Assembly (NCBI RefSeq): GCF_015864825.1
Contig: NZ_JADYWL010000002.1
Span: 404,346 to 468,345 of the forward strand
DNA: 64,000 nucleotides
Direction: 5' to 3'
From: Psychrobacter sp. NZS113
Lineage (GTDB): Bacteria; Pseudomonadota; Gammaproteobacteria; Pseudomonadales; Moraxellaceae
Shown here piece by piece: positions 1 through 10,277 of this stretch. Every line of letters starts with the position of its first letter. Within the stretch, counting starts at the first letter, position 1. Made by a program: the position numbers and the translations under genes. Under the pieces are notes generated by a model, which had not been told where the DNA came from, made no database searches, and saw only the letters and a list, made by a program, of their open reading frames with translations.

Positions 1-248
1 GCCAAATCACGATCCAGCTCTACTACGGTCATCGCATCGACTTCTGCCAATAGCGGCTCAGTCAGTGCGCCCATTCCTGGCCCAATCTCAATTAGATTGT
101 CATCACGCTCTAGACGAATACTTTCAACGATTTCGCGAATGACGCTGCCATCATGCAAGAAGTTTTGACCAAAGCGTTTACGCGGTTGGTGTTTGGCAGC
201 ACGTAAGCTGTTAGAAATAGTTTGAGCATCAAACGTAGTTTTCGACAT
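1..248 (-). CDS. rsmA: rRNA adenine dimethyltransferase RsmA (KsgA), 5' part only
   Basis: Only the first 82 codons are present; the gene runs off the left edge. The product dimethylates two adjacent adenines near the 3' end of 16S rRNA during 30S maturation. Visible features are the N-terminal [11 protein letters not shown] signature of the KsgA/Dim1 family, then SAM motif I ([14 protein letters not shown]), then the acidic VVELDRD strand that binds the SAM ribose. The ATG at 246-248 puts the RFGQNFL motif near residue 25, as expected. It follows pdxA on the same strand, a classic pairing, but with one extra gene between them and no surA. Confidence 0.95.
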   Translation of the reverse strand, partial: MSKTTFDAQTISNSLRAAKHQPRKRFGQNFLHDGSVIREIVESIRLERDDNLIEIGPGMGALTEPLLAEVDAMTVVELDRDL

Positions 249-433
249 AAAAGAATCTTAATGTGTAAAAGATAAATGGGTGATAATGGCAACAATATGC
301 CAATTATATAATCATGAATTATACCACAGCTCAGAATTAGGCTGTATTGTTGAAATATTATTATCGATAAGCTACCCATACTTTATCGCAACAGATACAG
401 TGAATTTTTCTCAAACTATTTGCTCTAGCGCCT

Positions 434-1249
434 CTATGACGTTTTTTGAAAGATTAAAAGTTGTTGCCTGACTAGGTTTTCAATTTTTTGCCAATCAGCA
501 AGATTGTAGCGAGAATAATGCGCCCTGATAGACAGATTCCTCTGTGGCCCTAAATCAAAAAAGTGAGTGCAAGGCGGTCTTGGTACATCTCTATTAGAAC
601 ACTCTATATGAGTTATGATCTGACCTGTTTTATCTCGCTGAATAAACACATCCTTTGCAGAACTATCTTCACGCCATGGTTTATTGGTCTTCGGGTCGAT
701 ACCTGTCTGTGTATAAACCTCCAATCCAAATTGATCATCGTTAAGCGGTTGATACTGAAAAACAGGGTGTACGTCACTTGCATTAATTGTTCCATAGCCA
801 ATACGGTGAGTTGGGTTAGAAACAGTCACTCTGTCGCCTGAGTTGACGCTGACCGACACCCAAGGATTATCTCCTAAGTTTCTTTTATTGTCTCTACGAT
901 AAGCGCTCTTAAGGGCTTTATTAGTCGTATCTAGCATAGTATTGTCGGTATAACGCAGATCAAAACCGAAACTGTTGATTTTTGAGTCATAAGTGCGCAT
1001 GGGTTTTGGATGCTCACGTTTGTTACCAAACGTAGGGTCGCCGTCATACGCAACAAAATGCACAAGGTTTTTAGGCATATCAACAGGAACACCGCCCAGA
1101 TCGCCAATATCATTCGGGCGAAGCCCTTCACCACAAAAATTAATAATAGGTAGGGATAATACGATGGTTATCATTTGGCTAAATTCTTTAATAAACATGC
1201 AACCCCATAATAAAAGAACACTGTCCTCTGACGTCACATCATTAGACAT
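434..1249 (-). CDS. hypothetical protein, possibly membrane-anchored or exported
   Basis: I do not recognise a characterised family. The frame gives up to 271 residues. A hydrophobic stretch (ITIVLSLPIINFCGEG) around residues 28-40 suggests a signal anchor or a poor lipoprotein signal. The rest is polar, with DPTFGNKREHPKPM and a C-terminal FFDLGPQRNLSIRAHYSRYNL block that looks conserved-domain-like. The start is uncertain: the ATG at 1249 has no clear ribosome site, and internal ATGs near 1198 and 1171 would put the hydrophobic segment at the very N terminus, which fits an exported protein better. It sits between pdxA and rsmA on the same strand, so it may be co-transcribed with them. Confidence 0.6.
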   Translation of the reverse strand: MSNDVTSEDSVLLLWGCMFIKEFSQMITIVLSLPIINFCGEGLRPNDIGDLGGVPVDMPKNLVHFVAYDGDPTFGNKREHPKPMRTYDSKINSFGFDLRYTDNTMLDTTNKALKSAYRRDNKRNLGDNPWVSVSVNSGDRVTVSNPTHRIGYGTINASDVHPVFQYQPLNDDQFGLEVYTQTGIDPKTNKPWREDSSAKDVFIQRDKTGQIITHIECSNRDVPRPPCTHFFDLGPQRNLSIRAHYSRYNLADWQKIENLVRQQLLIFQKTS

Positions 1250-1458
1250 TAATTTGGAAGATTATTACTTGAAATAAGTCTGATTGGCTGTTTTTTTATT
1301 AGGATGCACTTCAAATGAACCACACAATAAAACTCGTTAATAAATAGACTGCTATAATCGAACCACTTAAAATAAGTCCTATTTAATGGTTCATAAATAA
1401 GCATTATTGGCGGTAACCTTATCCCATACTGCGTAAAAAATCTTGTTAAGGCACCGAC

Positions 1459-2547
1459 TTATGCAAGAGGTTTTTCAATAAGTGATTTATCCGCCATCTC
1501 ATTTGCCATTAGCAGCGCTTGATATAAGCTTGTCGCACTAGCACCACCACGGCCTGCCAAATCAAGTGCCGTACCATGATCAACCGAAGTACGAATATAA
1601 GGCAACCCTAAGGTCAGATTAACCGTATCACCAAAGCCGTGTGATTTGAGCACTGGCAACCCTTGGTCATGGTACATGGCAATCACCGCATCACAGTTCG
1701 CTAAATGCCTTGGGGTAAATAACGTATCCGCTGGCATCGCCTCTGATATATCGACCCCTGCTTCGATAAACTCATGCAACACTGGATTGATAATCTCAAT
1801 CTCCTCGACACCTAAATGGCCACCCTCGCCCGCATGTGGGTTAAGCCCGCAAACTAAGATACGGGGCTGCGTTAAGCCAAATTTCTCTCGCATATCATCG
1901 ATGACAATCTGCACCGTTTGGCGCACATTCTCTGCTGTAATAGCTGCTGGTATGTCTTTTAATGCTAAATGAGTCGTAACAAGTGCCACTTTCATGGCTT
2001 GATTGGCGAGCATCATCACGACTTTTTCACAGCCACTTTGCTGCATAAAAAACTCTGTATGACCGCTAAACATCGTGCCATCTAATAACTTAATGCCTGC
2101 ATCAATGAGTGCGGACTTTTGCAATGGGCCGGTAACGATGGCGGCGACTGTCTTATTAAATGCTAGCTTATGCGCAATATCTAATTGTTGGGCAACCATG
2201 GCTGAATTTCTCGTATTAATTAGCCCGCTGATAACTGGTGCTGCACAAGGTGTATGAAGCAAGATAAAAGCCTCATCACTATGAGTCGTATTCGTTGACA
2301 TCTGCTCTGAGAAATCATCGGCATCTATATGTGCGTCTACAGTCTGCCAAGATGGGCAAACTTTTAAGACCCCAGCAGTGGTAAGCTCCTTTGCGCGCTC
2401 TGTCATTGCGTCTGCATCCGCAGTTACCCAAATCGGCCGCGAAAAGTCTTGCAACTTATTTTCTGCCGCTAGTAGCAGTACGACGTCCATACCTATGCCA
2501 GCAGGTTCGCCTGTCGTGATTAATAGCGGTAATTTATTTTGTATCAT
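1459..2547 (-). CDS. pdxA: 4-hydroxythreonine-4-phosphate dehydrogenase
   Basis: NAD-dependent oxidation of 4-phosphohydroxy-L-threonine in the DXP-dependent pyridoxal phosphate pathway; cytosolic dimer. The 362-residue product has the N-terminal TTGEPAGIGMDV motif and the three metal-site histidine blocks of the family (SGHTEFF, GLNPHAGEGG, MYHDQGL), followed by TVNLTLGLPYIRTSVDHGTA near the C terminus. It is somewhat longer than the E. coli enzyme (about 329), with the extra residues in the first third. The ATG at 2547 directly precedes the conserved LLITTGEPAG strand. The divergent neighbour is dnaB. Confidence 0.95.
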   Translation of the reverse strand: MIQNKLPLLITTGEPAGIGMDVVLLLAAENKLQDFSRPIWVTADADAMTERAKELTTAGVLKVCPSWQTVDAHIDADDFSEQMSTNTTHSDEAFILLHTPCAAPVISGLINTRNSAMVAQQLDIAHKLAFNKTVAAIVTGPLQKSALIDAGIKLLDGTMFSGHTEFFMQQSGCEKVVMMLANQAMKVALVTTHLALKDIPAAITAENVRQTVQIVIDDMREKFGLTQPRILVCGLNPHAGEGGHLGVEEIEIINPVLHEFIEAGVDISEAMPADTLFTPRHLANCDAVIAMYHDQGLPVLKSHGFGDTVNLTLGLPYIRTSVDHGTALDLAGRGGASATSLYQALLMANEMADKSLIEKPLA

Positions 2548-2881
2548 AAAAATAGTCCCATATCTTGATTAAACATCTGATTTTATTGTTTTTATGGTTA
2601 AATACACTGGTTTTTATATCTAAGAACTGCAATTCATTTCTTCACTTATCAACCTTAATGGCTTCAGATTTAGTTGCCGTACCCGTCTAAAAAAAGCCCA
2701 TAATGTGTTAAACTTTCGCATCTGATTGTAGCATTTACTGGCAAGCGTGAGACTGCGTTTTGTGTTCTATCGTAGCAGTACACCGCACTTGCTTTGCTGT
2801 ATTATTGCCAATCATCAAATACTTATACCAAATATCTATTTATACCCTCTTTCATACCGACTTTTGATACATTAGGCACTC
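2548..2881. other. divergent intergenic region pdxA / dnaB (334 bp)
   Basis: This gap must hold the promoters for both divergently read genes. I see AT-rich sequence but no hexamer pair convincing enough to call, no hairpin of note and no repeat-family copy. Confidence 0.5.
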
Positions 2882-4285
2882 ATGGCAGATACCGAAAAAA
2901 ACGACGACTTGCTCAATCAAACACCGCCGCACAATATCGATATTGAAAAGGCGTTGCTTGCCTCTTTGATGAGCATCGAAGAGGCGTATGACAAGATTGC
3001 TGATATCGTTACCAAAGACGACTTTTATGCTGGACGACATCAATACATCTTTGATGCGATTGCTCATTTGGCAGCGGTCAATGAGCCTTATGACACGGTC
3101 ATGGTGCATGACTGGTTGGAAGCACAGAAACTACTCAAAGGTGCGGGCGGCGACAGTTACTTGGCAGATATTTTGAGCCAAAGCCCTGCCACATTATTCA
3201 ACCTCACAGCCTACGCACAGCGCGTACGTGAGCTATCAACGCTACGCCAGCTGATTACCACTGGTAATGATATGTTGACACTAGCCTATAATCCAAAAGA
3301 CCAAAGCGTTAGTGACATCTTAGACAGTGTCGAGGGCAAGATATTTAGTATCAATGAGCAGCATAATAAGCGCGCTGAACAGCGTGGCCCTGTCGGCATT
3401 ACCTCTGTACTGACCAACGTCATCGATAAAATCCAAGAGCTTAAATCCAATCCCGATGGCATGATTGGTTTGCAAACGCCATTTGCTGAGCTGAATAATA
3501 AAACTCAAGGCTTGCAGGCAGGCGATCTAATTATTGTCGCCGCGCGTCCTTCTATGGGTAAAACAACCTTTGCGATGAACTTGGCAGAAGGCATTTTATT
3601 TAACGAAGACTTACCAGTCGTGGTGTTTTCGATGGAGATGCCCGCCGAGTCTATCGTCATGCGTTTGCTGTCATCGTGGGGTGCGATTAATCAGACGCAT
3701 CTGCGTTCTGGACAAATGAATGAAGATGAATGGGCAAAGATGATGAATGCCATTCAACATTTGCAATCCAAACACCTGTATATCGATGATAGTACTGCCC
3801 TGCCACCATCTGAGATGCGTTCACGCTGCCGCCGTATCGCCAAAAATCATGATGGTCGTCTAGGTGCTATCGTAGTCGATTATCTCCAGTTGATGAAAGT
3901 GCCAAACCTAGATGGTAACCGTGTTGGGGAAATCTCTGAGATTTCTCGTAGTCTAAAAGCCTTAGCACGGGAACTTGAGTGCCCAGTGATTGCGCTATCG
4001 CAGCTTAACCGTAGTCTAGAGAACCGTCCTAACAAGCGTCCGATTATGTCGGATTTGCGTGAATCTGGTGCGATTGAGCAGGATGCCGATTTGATTATGT
4101 TCATCTACCGTGATGAGGTTTATAATGAGAACTCAGACCACAAAGGCGTGGCTGAAATCATCATCGGTAAACAGCGTAATGGCCCTATCGGTACCATACG
4201 TTTGGGATTTGAAGGACAATTTACTCGATTTATTAATCTGACGCCAGAATACTATCAAAACGTCAGTTTCGAGAATGACGAATAG
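2882..4285 (+). CDS. dnaB: replicative DNA helicase DnaB
   Basis: Hexameric 5'-3' helicase that unwinds the replication fork and recruits primase. The 467-residue length is typical. An N-terminal helical domain (HNIDIEKALLASLM, about residues 18-31) is followed by the RecA-like core: Walker A in AARPSMGKTTFA (near residues 219-230), Walker B in IVVDYLQLM, the SQLNRSLE motif, and RPIMSDLRESGAIEQDADLI with the arginine finger region. No intein or insertion is visible. The ATG at 2882 begins a polar N-terminal arm. It is followed by alr, as in many gammaproteobacteria. Confidence 0.97.
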   Translation: MADTEKNDDLLNQTPPHNIDIEKALLASLMSIEEAYDKIADIVTKDDFYAGRHQYIFDAIAHLAAVNEPYDTVMVHDWLEAQKLLKGAGGDSYLADILSQSPATLFNLTAYAQRVRELSTLRQLITTGNDMLTLAYNPKDQSVSDILDSVEGKIFSINEQHNKRAEQRGPVGITSVLTNVIDKIQELKSNPDGMIGLQTPFAELNNKTQGLQAGDLIIVAARPSMGKTTFAMNLAEGILFNEDLPVVVFSMEMPAESIVMRLLSSWGAINQTHLRSGQMNEDEWAKMMNAIQHLQSKHLYIDDSTALPPSEMRSRCRRIAKNHDGRLGAIVVDYLQLMKVPNLDGNRVGEISEISRSLKALARELECPVIALSQLNRSLENRPNKRPIMSDLRESGAIEQDADLIMFIYRDEVYNENSDHKGVAEIIIGKQRNGPIGTIRLGFEGQFTRFINLTPEYYQNVSFENDE

Positions 4286-4352
4286 TCATAGCTTTAAATA
4301 TTATGCTTGCTTAGTCTTAGATATTTGATAAAAAACAGCTCTCAACAACCAT

Positions 4353-4394
4353 AGCCAGTGCCACATCAATTGGGTTGATGTAGCATTGGCTTTA
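4353..4394 (+). terminator. hairpin between dnaB and alr, probable terminator
   Basis: AGCCA-TGC-ACATCAA pairs with TTGATGT-GCA-TGGCT around a short GGG-containing loop, with one or two mismatches, and is followed by TTTAT. The uridine run is short, so it may terminate partially or serve as a processing site between dnaB and alr. Confidence 0.5.
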
Positions 4395-4428
4395 TCACTT
4401 CATAACTTTGCTAATAAAGAAGCCAATT

Positions 4429-5535
4429 ATGCGTACTATCACTATCAAACCAAAAGCCATTACTCATAACCTCAACCAAGTTAAAAAAATGGCGCCACGC
4501 TCTAAAGTTCTGGCCATGGTGAAATCCAACGCTTACGGACACGGGATAGCGGCAGTTTTGCCAGCATTACAGCAAGCAGATGGTATTGGAGTCGCCACCT
4601 TAACTGAAGCACTAGAAGCACGACAATTAGGTTGGAATAAAACGATTGGTTTGATCGAAGGTGCGTTTACCGCTGATGAGTGGCAGCAAGCCATTGATAG
4701 TGATATTAGCTGCGTCATTCATCATGCACCGCAACTGCAATGGGCATTGGAAAATATCCCACCAGCTAGTAGTGCCACTAGAGTAGTTTGGATTAAATAC
4801 AATACGGGTATGAATCGCCTAGGTTTCGATGCCGAGGGTGTGATTGCAGCAGCTAAACAGCTCCATGCAGCAGGATATCAACTGATCCTCACCACACATT
4901 TTGCCAATGCAGACAACAGCACTCACCCATTAAATGCGATGCAAATACAACGTTTTTCAGACGTATTAAACACCTTACAAGAGACTGTTAGCGCTGAGAT
5001 TCAGGGTTCATTGTGTAATTCAGCTGGTATCGTCAATTTTTCAGCGCATCATTATGATTGGATACGTCCAGGTATTATTTTATATGGTAGCTCACCTGTC
5101 GTTGATAAAAGTGCACAGGCATTAGAGTTACAGCCAGCGATGGATTTTAGCGCGCAAATCATTGCCCTACAGACAGTCAATGCAGACCATGCCATTGGTT
5201 ATGGCAGTCGTTGGATAGCACAAAAAGACACTAGAACGGCTCTAGTCAGTATCGGCTATGGAGATGGCTATCCCCGTGTCGTCAACGATGACGCTTATGT
5301 CTCTGTCATTGACACGAGCAATAATCAAAGCTATCGATGCGCGGTCATTGGACGAGTGGCAATGGACATGATTGTCATTGATGTCAGTACTGCGCCAGAA
5401 GACATTGCTTTAGACAGTAAGGTAATGTTATGGGGCGATGCGCCGCACGTGGATGAGGTCGCTGCACATGCGGGTACGATTAGCTATGAGCTGCTATGCC
5501 GCTTGAGCATACGTCCAAAGCGTGTACAAGCATAG
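4429..5535 (+). CDS. alr: alanine racemase (PLP-dependent)
   Basis: Interconverts L- and D-alanine for peptidoglycan synthesis. The 368-residue product carries the PLP lysine in AMVKSNAYGHG (K32), the IKYNTGMNRLGF strand of the TIM barrel, and the catalytic tyrosine motif IGYGSRWI in the C-terminal part, followed by GRVAMDMIVIDV. I chose the ATG at 4429: it follows an AAAGAA ribosome site, and the upstream in-frame TTG at 4408 has none. The family normally begins a few residues before the first beta strand, as here. Confidence 0.95.
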   Translation: MRTITIKPKAITHNLNQVKKMAPRSKVLAMVKSNAYGHGIAAVLPALQQADGIGVATLTEALEARQLGWNKTIGLIEGAFTADEWQQAIDSDISCVIHHAPQLQWALENIPPASSATRVVWIKYNTGMNRLGFDAEGVIAAAKQLHAAGYQLILTTHFANADNSTHPLNAMQIQRFSDVLNTLQETVSAEIQGSLCNSAGIVNFSAHHYDWIRPGIILYGSSPVVDKSAQALELQPAMDFSAQIIALQTVNADHAIGYGSRWIAQKDTRTALVSIGYGDGYPRVVNDDAYVSVIDTSNNQSYRCAVIGRVAMDMIVIDVSTAPEDIALDSKVMLWGDAPHVDEVAAHAGTISYELLCRLSIRPKRVQA

Positions 5536-5601
5536 TAATCACAATAAGACGGTGAAATTGCCTAGTACTAGAGTGACTGAACAATCAGGATAAATTGGGC
5601 G

Positions 5602-5629
5602 TTTACATTAGAAGTAATTGCGCTATACT
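5602..5629 (+). promoter_or_regulatory. sigma-70 type promoter for argF
   Basis: TTTACA (5602-5607) and TATACT (5624-5629) are separated by 16 bases. The predicted start site would give a leader of about 85 nt before argF. This is one of the cleaner promoter matches in the window. Confidence 0.55.
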
Positions 5630-5721
5630 AAAAGTTTGTTGTCACCCCAGTATACGCACTGATGCGATGCTATTGAAGACTGATAACGTTTCACTGACTG
5701 CGATCGACTGCTAGGATTACT

Positions 5722-6639
5722 ATGAGTTTGCGCCATTTTTTGACCCTATCTGATTTAACCAAACAAGAACTAGAAACCCTTATCAAACGCGCAAGCGAAT
5801 TACGTAAGATGCAACATGCTGGCGAGATATATCAGCCTTTTGTTGGTCGTACGCTGGGTATGATTTTTGAAAAATCCTCGACCCGCACGCGTATTTCTTT
5901 TGAAACAGGTATGGGCCAGTTTGGTGGTAATGCTATCTTTTTGTCGCCAAATGATACGCAGCTTGGACGTGGTGAGCCGCTAGAAGACTCAGCACGTGTG
6001 ATCTCTAGTATGGTTGATATCATCATGATTCGTACCTTTGGTCACGAAAATGTTGAAACGTTTGCTGAATACTCAAGCGTTCCAATCATTAACGCTCTAA
6101 CTGATGAGTACCATCCTTGCCAGTTGCTTGCTGATATGCAGACCTATTATGAGCATCGCGGCAGTATCGAAAATAAAATCGTCACATGGGTCGGTGATGG
6201 CAACAATATGTGTTCGTCATTTATGCAAGCAGCACACCAGTTTGGTTTTGAGCTACGTGTGGCAGCGCCTTACGGCTTTGAGCCAGATCCTAAATTGATG
6301 GAACGCTTCTCTCACTGCGTCAGCCTCGTTGAAAACGTGCAAGATGCGGCAAAAGACTCGAACCTAATCGTCACCGATGTATGGGCAAGTATGGGACAAG
6401 AGTCAGAGCAAAACACCCGCGCTCGTCGTTTTGCGCCTTATCAGGTAACACCATCACTGTTAGACAAAGCTGATCCTGAAGTCGTGTTTATGCATTGCTT
6501 GCCTGCGCATCGTGGTGAGGAAATTTCTCATGATATGTTAAATGATCCACGCTCGGTAGTGTGGGATGAAGCAGAGAATCGCTTGCATGCACAAAAAGCA
6601 TTGATGGAGTTTTTGTTAAAAGACAAAATCAAAATCTAA
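5722..6639 (+). CDS. argF: ornithine carbamoyltransferase
   Basis: Condenses ornithine and carbamoyl phosphate to citrulline in arginine synthesis; cytosolic trimer. The 305-residue protein shows the carbamoyl-phosphate loop [11 protein letters not shown] (near residues 51-61), the [12 protein letters not shown] motif, [10 protein letters not shown] in the ornithine domain, and [12 protein letters not shown] with the catalytic cysteine. The [10 protein letters not shown] signature separates it from aspartate and putrescine carbamoyltransferases. It stands alone, with its own promoter and a strong terminator. Confidence 0.95.
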   Translation: MSLRHFLTLSDLTKQELETLIKRASELRKMQHAGEIYQPFVGRTLGMIFEKSSTRTRISFETGMGQFGGNAIFLSPNDTQLGRGEPLEDSARVISSMVDIIMIRTFGHENVETFAEYSSVPIINALTDEYHPCQLLADMQTYYEHRGSIENKIVTWVGDGNNMCSSFMQAAHQFGFELRVAAPYGFEPDPKLMERFSHCVSLVENVQDAAKDSNLIVTDVWASMGQESEQNTRARRFAPYQVTPSLLDKADPEVVFMHCLPAHRGEEISHDMLNDPRSVVWDEAENRLHAQKALMEFLLKDKIKI

Positions 6640-6680
6640 GAAATATAGCTATAAGCTATTTATCAATGAATAAATATATA

Positions 6681-6716
6681 AAAGGCAGACCACATTGATT
6701 GCGGTCTGCCTTTTGT
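6681..6716 (+). terminator. rho-independent terminator after argF
   Basis: AAAGGCAGACC pairs with GGTCTGCCTTTT around an 11-base loop and runs into TTTTGTTT. The A-rich left flank means it may also stop transcription from the minus strand, where rpiA ends about 70 bases away. Confidence 0.85.
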
Positions 6717-6783
6717 TTGCTACTACATAACAAGCTACTATAGCGTTTTTAACGGATGAGTGTCTTGTAACGAGCAAAAAGGT

Positions 6784-7443
6784 TTAACGAGTCAGTGTTG
6801 TTACCCCGTCACTGCTAGCTTTTAGCAATACATCAGCTTGATTGGCAGCGAAGATACCATTACATACCACACCTACGATATTGTTTAGCGTTTTCTCAAG
6901 CTCTATTGGATTACTCACATCCAAATCATAGGTGTCTAAAATCACGTTGCCATAATCGGTAACGAAATCTTCACGGTAGACTGGCTCACCGCCTAGACTA
7001 ACCAATTGGCGTGCAACATAAGAGCGTGCTTGCGGTAGCACCTCGATCGGTACTGGGAACTCACGTCCAAGTATCTCGACACTCTTACTCTCATCAACCA
7101 TGCATATAAATTTATTAGAAGCTGCTGCCACGATTTTTTCACGAGTGAGTGCGCCACCACCACCTTTAATGAGCTGCAAATGCTCATTTACTTCGTCCGC
7201 ACCATCGATATAAATATCAAGCGTACCAGCAAAGTTTAAATCAACGATCTCAATACCAAGGGCACGAAGTTTGTCTTCAGTGACCTGTGAGCTAGCAACT
7301 GCGCCAGCAAGCTTTACTGTCGGTAATAATTCAATCAAGCAATTGACTGTGCTGCCTGTGCCTACACCAAGTATCATGCCATCTTCGACATAGTTTAGAG
7401 CAGCTTTGGCTGCGGCTTGCTTTTGTGCTTGCTGATCACTCAT
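6784..7443 (-). CDS. rpiA: ribose-5-phosphate isomerase A
   Basis: Interconverts ribose 5-phosphate and ribulose 5-phosphate in the non-oxidative pentose phosphate pathway. From the second of two tandem ATGs (7443) the protein has 219 residues, the usual RpiA length; AAGGA lies 6 bases upstream. The open frame extends further 5', but that extension has no ribosome site and no family similarity. Motifs: [15 protein letters not shown] (phosphate loop), [27 protein letters not shown] (catalytic Asp, Glu and Lys) and VPIEVLPQA. Confidence 0.95.
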   Translation of the reverse strand: MSDQQAQKQAAAKAALNYVEDGMILGVGTGSTVNCLIELLPTVKLAGAVASSQVTEDKLRALGIEIVDLNFAGTLDIYIDGADEVNEHLQLIKGGGGALTREKIVAAASNKFICMVDESKSVEILGREFPVPIEVLPQARSYVARQLVSLGGEPVYREDFVTDYGNVILDTYDLDVSNPIELEKTLNNIVGVVCNGIFAANQADVLLKASSDGVTTLTR

Positions 7444-7672
7444 CATAAATCCTTGGAAAATAAACGGACAGTCAATTCTATATAAGTTGGATACGGCGTT
7501 AGACTCGCTTAGCCTACCACTTGTAGCACTTTCACTCGCCTGCCTTGTATCCAAATTATCTTGAACCGACTATATCATTATAAAAGAGGTAAAATGCGCC
7601 GCTATTATACCCGATGAGTTTGATCGATGTCAGCGTAATAGCCACGCTAATCACAAGAGATTCACTAAATCT

Positions 7673-8983
7673 TTAAAATGTAGACAGATAAGGCAACCAA
7701 AAAACTAAGGCCAGTAGCGTGACCAATAATACTGGCGGTGTAATAACCAGCCCAATTTTCATGTACTGTCCCCAACTGATTTTATAGTCTTTTTCTGCCA
7801 GTACATGGAGCCACAATAGTGTTGCCAGACTACCGATAGGCGTAAATTTCGGCCCCAGATCATTACCAATCACGTTGGCATAAATCATAAGCTCACGAGT
7901 GGCATCTGGTACTTGCGCACTATCGATAGCCAGTGCACCAACTAAGGTGGACGGCATATTATTCATGATAGATGCCACAATAGCAGATAGGAATCCCGTT
8001 CCCAATGTTGCGATAACGGCGCCTTGCTGTCCTAGCCAATTTAGCATTTGAGCACCATAGGCCGTCAAGCCTGCATTACCCAAACCATAAACCACCAAAT
8101 ACATACCGATTGAAAACAATACGATTTGCCAAGGGGCTTTTCGCAAAACATCAGATACTGAAACCACTGCACCGCGTCCACCTTGCCACCAACGACCTGC
8201 GATTGCCATTAGCACTAGCGCAGCGACGCCTGTCACAAACGAGATAGCAATGCCCAATGATTCTGTCGTAAAGTAAGCAACAAGTAATAATGCTAAAAGC
8301 GGAAAAGCCGCCTTAAAAACGAGCGGGTCTTCAATCGCAGTCTCTGGCGCACTCAGCTCAGCAACAGAGTAGTGTTTTGGAATGTGCCGCGCATAGACGA
8401 CCCATAACACAGTGAGTGTCGCGATCACGGAAACGATATTGACCGGTACCATGACCGCCGCATAACGTCCAAAGCCAATGTCAAAATAATTGGCACTGAC
8501 GATATTGACTAGATTAGACGTCACTAACGGCAAGCTTGCGGTATCAGCAATAAAGCCTGTCGCGATAATAAAAGCCAAAGCAGATGGCGGTGAAAACTTA
8601 AGACGCATCAAGATAGCGATGACAATCGGGGTCAATAGCAATGCTGCCCCGTCATTGGCAAAGAAGGCAGAAATAAACGCGCCTAAGATCACAATCATAG
8701 GAAACAATAGACGCCCTTGTCCATTGCCCAGTCTAGCGACGTGCAGCGCCGCCCAACCAAAGAATCCAGCTTTATCTAAGATAAGAGAGATAATAATAAG
8801 TGCGACAAAGGTAAAAGTTGCATCCCAAACAATATCCCACACAACACCAATATCCGAGATCTGTACCACGCCAAACGCTAAGGCGATCAATGCGCCACCC
8901 ATTGCGCTCCAGCCGATACCCAGTCCTTTAGGTTGCCAAATCACTAAAATTAAAGTGACGATAAATATAGTCAATGCGATCAT
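7673..8983 (-). CDS. arsB: arsenite/antimonite efflux transporter ArsB
   Basis: Inner-membrane protein that expels arsenite or antimonite, driven by membrane potential or with an ArsA ATPase (none is seen here). The 436 residues, rich in hydrophobic segments, match the roughly 429-residue E. coli family and contain hallmark blocks: [48 protein letters not shown] and [24 protein letters not shown]. The start at 8983 has AAAGG just upstream. It is last in the arsR-C-H-B operon, 67 bp after arsH. Confidence 0.95.
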   Translation of the reverse strand: MIALTIFIVTLILVIWQPKGLGIGWSAMGGALIALAFGVVQISDIGVVWDIVWDATFTFVALIIISLILDKAGFFGWAALHVARLGNGQGRLLFPMIVILGAFISAFFANDGAALLLTPIVIAILMRLKFSPPSALAFIIATGFIADTASLPLVTSNLVNIVSANYFDIGFGRYAAVMVPVNIVSVIATLTVLWVVYARHIPKHYSVAELSAPETAIEDPLVFKAAFPLLALLLVAYFTTESLGIAISFVTGVAALVLMAIAGRWWQGGRGAVVSVSDVLRKAPWQIVLFSIGMYLVVYGLGNAGLTAYGAQMLNWLGQQGAVIATLGTGFLSAIVASIMNNMPSTLVGALAIDSAQVPDATRELMIYANVIGNDLGPKFTPIGSLATLLWLHVLAEKDYKISWGQYMKIGLVITPPVLLVTLLALVFWLPYLSTF

Positions 8984-9050
8984 CGAGTAACCTTTCTAAG
9001 CTCAATTATTATAAGAAGCCGTATTAAAAAATACATGATGAGAGAGTAAA

Positions 9051-9809
9051 TTAGAGGGATTTTTGATTGACGCGCTTCGATAGTTCTTCAGCGCTCTCTA
9101 CCCGTTCAGAGTAGCGGTCAGTCAAATAGGCTGAGCGCCCACGAGTTAACCAAGTAAATTTCACCAACTCCTCACAGACATCAACGAGACGCAGATACAA
9201 AGGTGACTTATCCATACGGTCGCCGTCGTTAAATTCCAAAAATGCTTTGGGGATAGACGATTGATTGGGAATCGTAATCATCCGCATCCAACGACCAAGG
9301 ATACGTAACTGATTGACCGTGTTGAAGCTTTGACTACCGCCACTCACTTGCATCACTGCCAATGTTTTACCTTGGGTCGGACGCACGCCACCTAATGACA
9401 GTGGAATCCAGTCGATTTGTACTTTCATGATACTGGTCATGCTGCCATGCCGTTCTGGACTCACCCAAAGCATGCCTTCTGACCACTGTGCTAGCTCTCG
9501 TAGCTCTTGCACTTTTGGATGATCTGCATCAGCGGCATCAGGCAGTGGCAAACCTGTCGGGTCAAATGTCCGAACCTCACAACCATACCAGCGCAGTAAC
9601 CGACTCGCTTCTTCGCTTGCCAGCCTAGAAAATGAGCGCTGGCGTAAAGAGCCATATAGCACCAATATCTTGGGTGGATGGCGCGAATCATTTGGACCAA
9701 TCAACGCTTCAATATCAATCGCTTGAATTTCATTTGCAGCAATACTAGGCAATTCATCTAAATTCGGTACATTATCTAGGCCAGACTGTTCTGTGTTAGC
9801 GTTTACCAT
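9051..9809 (-). CDS. arsH: ArsH, NADPH-dependent FMN reductase / organoarsenical oxidase
   Basis: Flavodoxin-like enzyme that oxidises trivalent organoarsenicals and reduces quinones or azo dyes with NADPH. The 252-residue protein has the FMN-binding loop [18 protein letters not shown] (near residues 50-67), [20 protein letters not shown], and the ArsH-typical [26 protein letters not shown] stretch. Its first codons overlap the 3' end of arsC by 14 bp, implying translational coupling. Its presence suggests that resistance extends to methylated or organic arsenicals; that is inferred from the family. Confidence 0.93.
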   Translation of the reverse strand: MVNANTEQSGLDNVPNLDELPSIAANEIQAIDIEALIGPNDSRHPPKILVLYGSLRQRSFSRLASEEASRLLRWYGCEVRTFDPTGLPLPDAADADHPKVQELRELAQWSEGMLWVSPERHGSMTSIMKVQIDWIPLSLGGVRPTQGKTLAVMQVSGGSQSFNTVNQLRILGRWMRMITIPNQSSIPKAFLEFNDGDRMDKSPLYLRLVDVCEELVKFTWLTRGRSAYLTDRYSERVESAEELSKRVNQKSL

Positions 9810-10203
9810 GATGAATCACTTCCCCATCTTCTTTCGTAAAACTACTCACTGGGTGCTCTAATAACTCAAACACTCGCTCTGACGGACGGCATAACGCGGC
9901 GCCTTTATTGGTGAGCACTATAGGTCGGTTGATTAAAATAGGATGGGCAATCATCGCATCGATGATCTGATCATCAGATAATTCAGGATTGTCTAAACCT
10001 AACTCATCGTTAATCGACTCTTTGCTTCGTAATAGCTCTCGTGGGGTGATATTCATTTTTACCAATAGCTCAACTAGATACTCACGGGCTGGCGGGGTTT
10101 TGAGATACTCGACCACTTCAGGATGCTCACCTGAAGCATGCATAATGGCTAAGGTATTACGAGAGGTTCCGCATTTGGGATTATGAAAAATTAATGATGT
10201 CAT
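9796..10203 (-). CDS. arsC: arsenate reductase ArsC (glutaredoxin-coupled type)
   Basis: Reduces arsenate to arsenite for export by ArsB. The 135-residue product has the catalytic cysteine in [15 protein letters not shown] near residue 12, plus [25 protein letters not shown] with the arginines that bind arsenate. This is the thioredoxin-fold ArsC/Spx family that uses glutathione/glutaredoxin, not the phosphatase-like type. It is second in the operon, 74 bp after arsR. Confidence 0.95.
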   Translation of the reverse strand: MTSLIFHNPKCGTSRNTLAIMHASGEHPEVVEYLKTPPAREYLVELLVKMNITPRELLRSKESINDELGLDNPELSDDQIIDAMIAHPILINRPIVLTNKGAALCRPSERVFELLEHPVSSFTKEDGEVIHHGKR

Positions 10204-10277
10204 AGTGATTTCACTTATTGTCTGAATATGTTTTTGAACTCTGGATATATTATTTGAATACAGTCTTAATAGTTATC

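Noticed and set aside
8490..8990. 166-codon plus-strand frame antisense to arsB
   Set aside because: Long only because the opposite strand codes for a membrane protein with few stops in this frame; the arsB reading is strongly supported.
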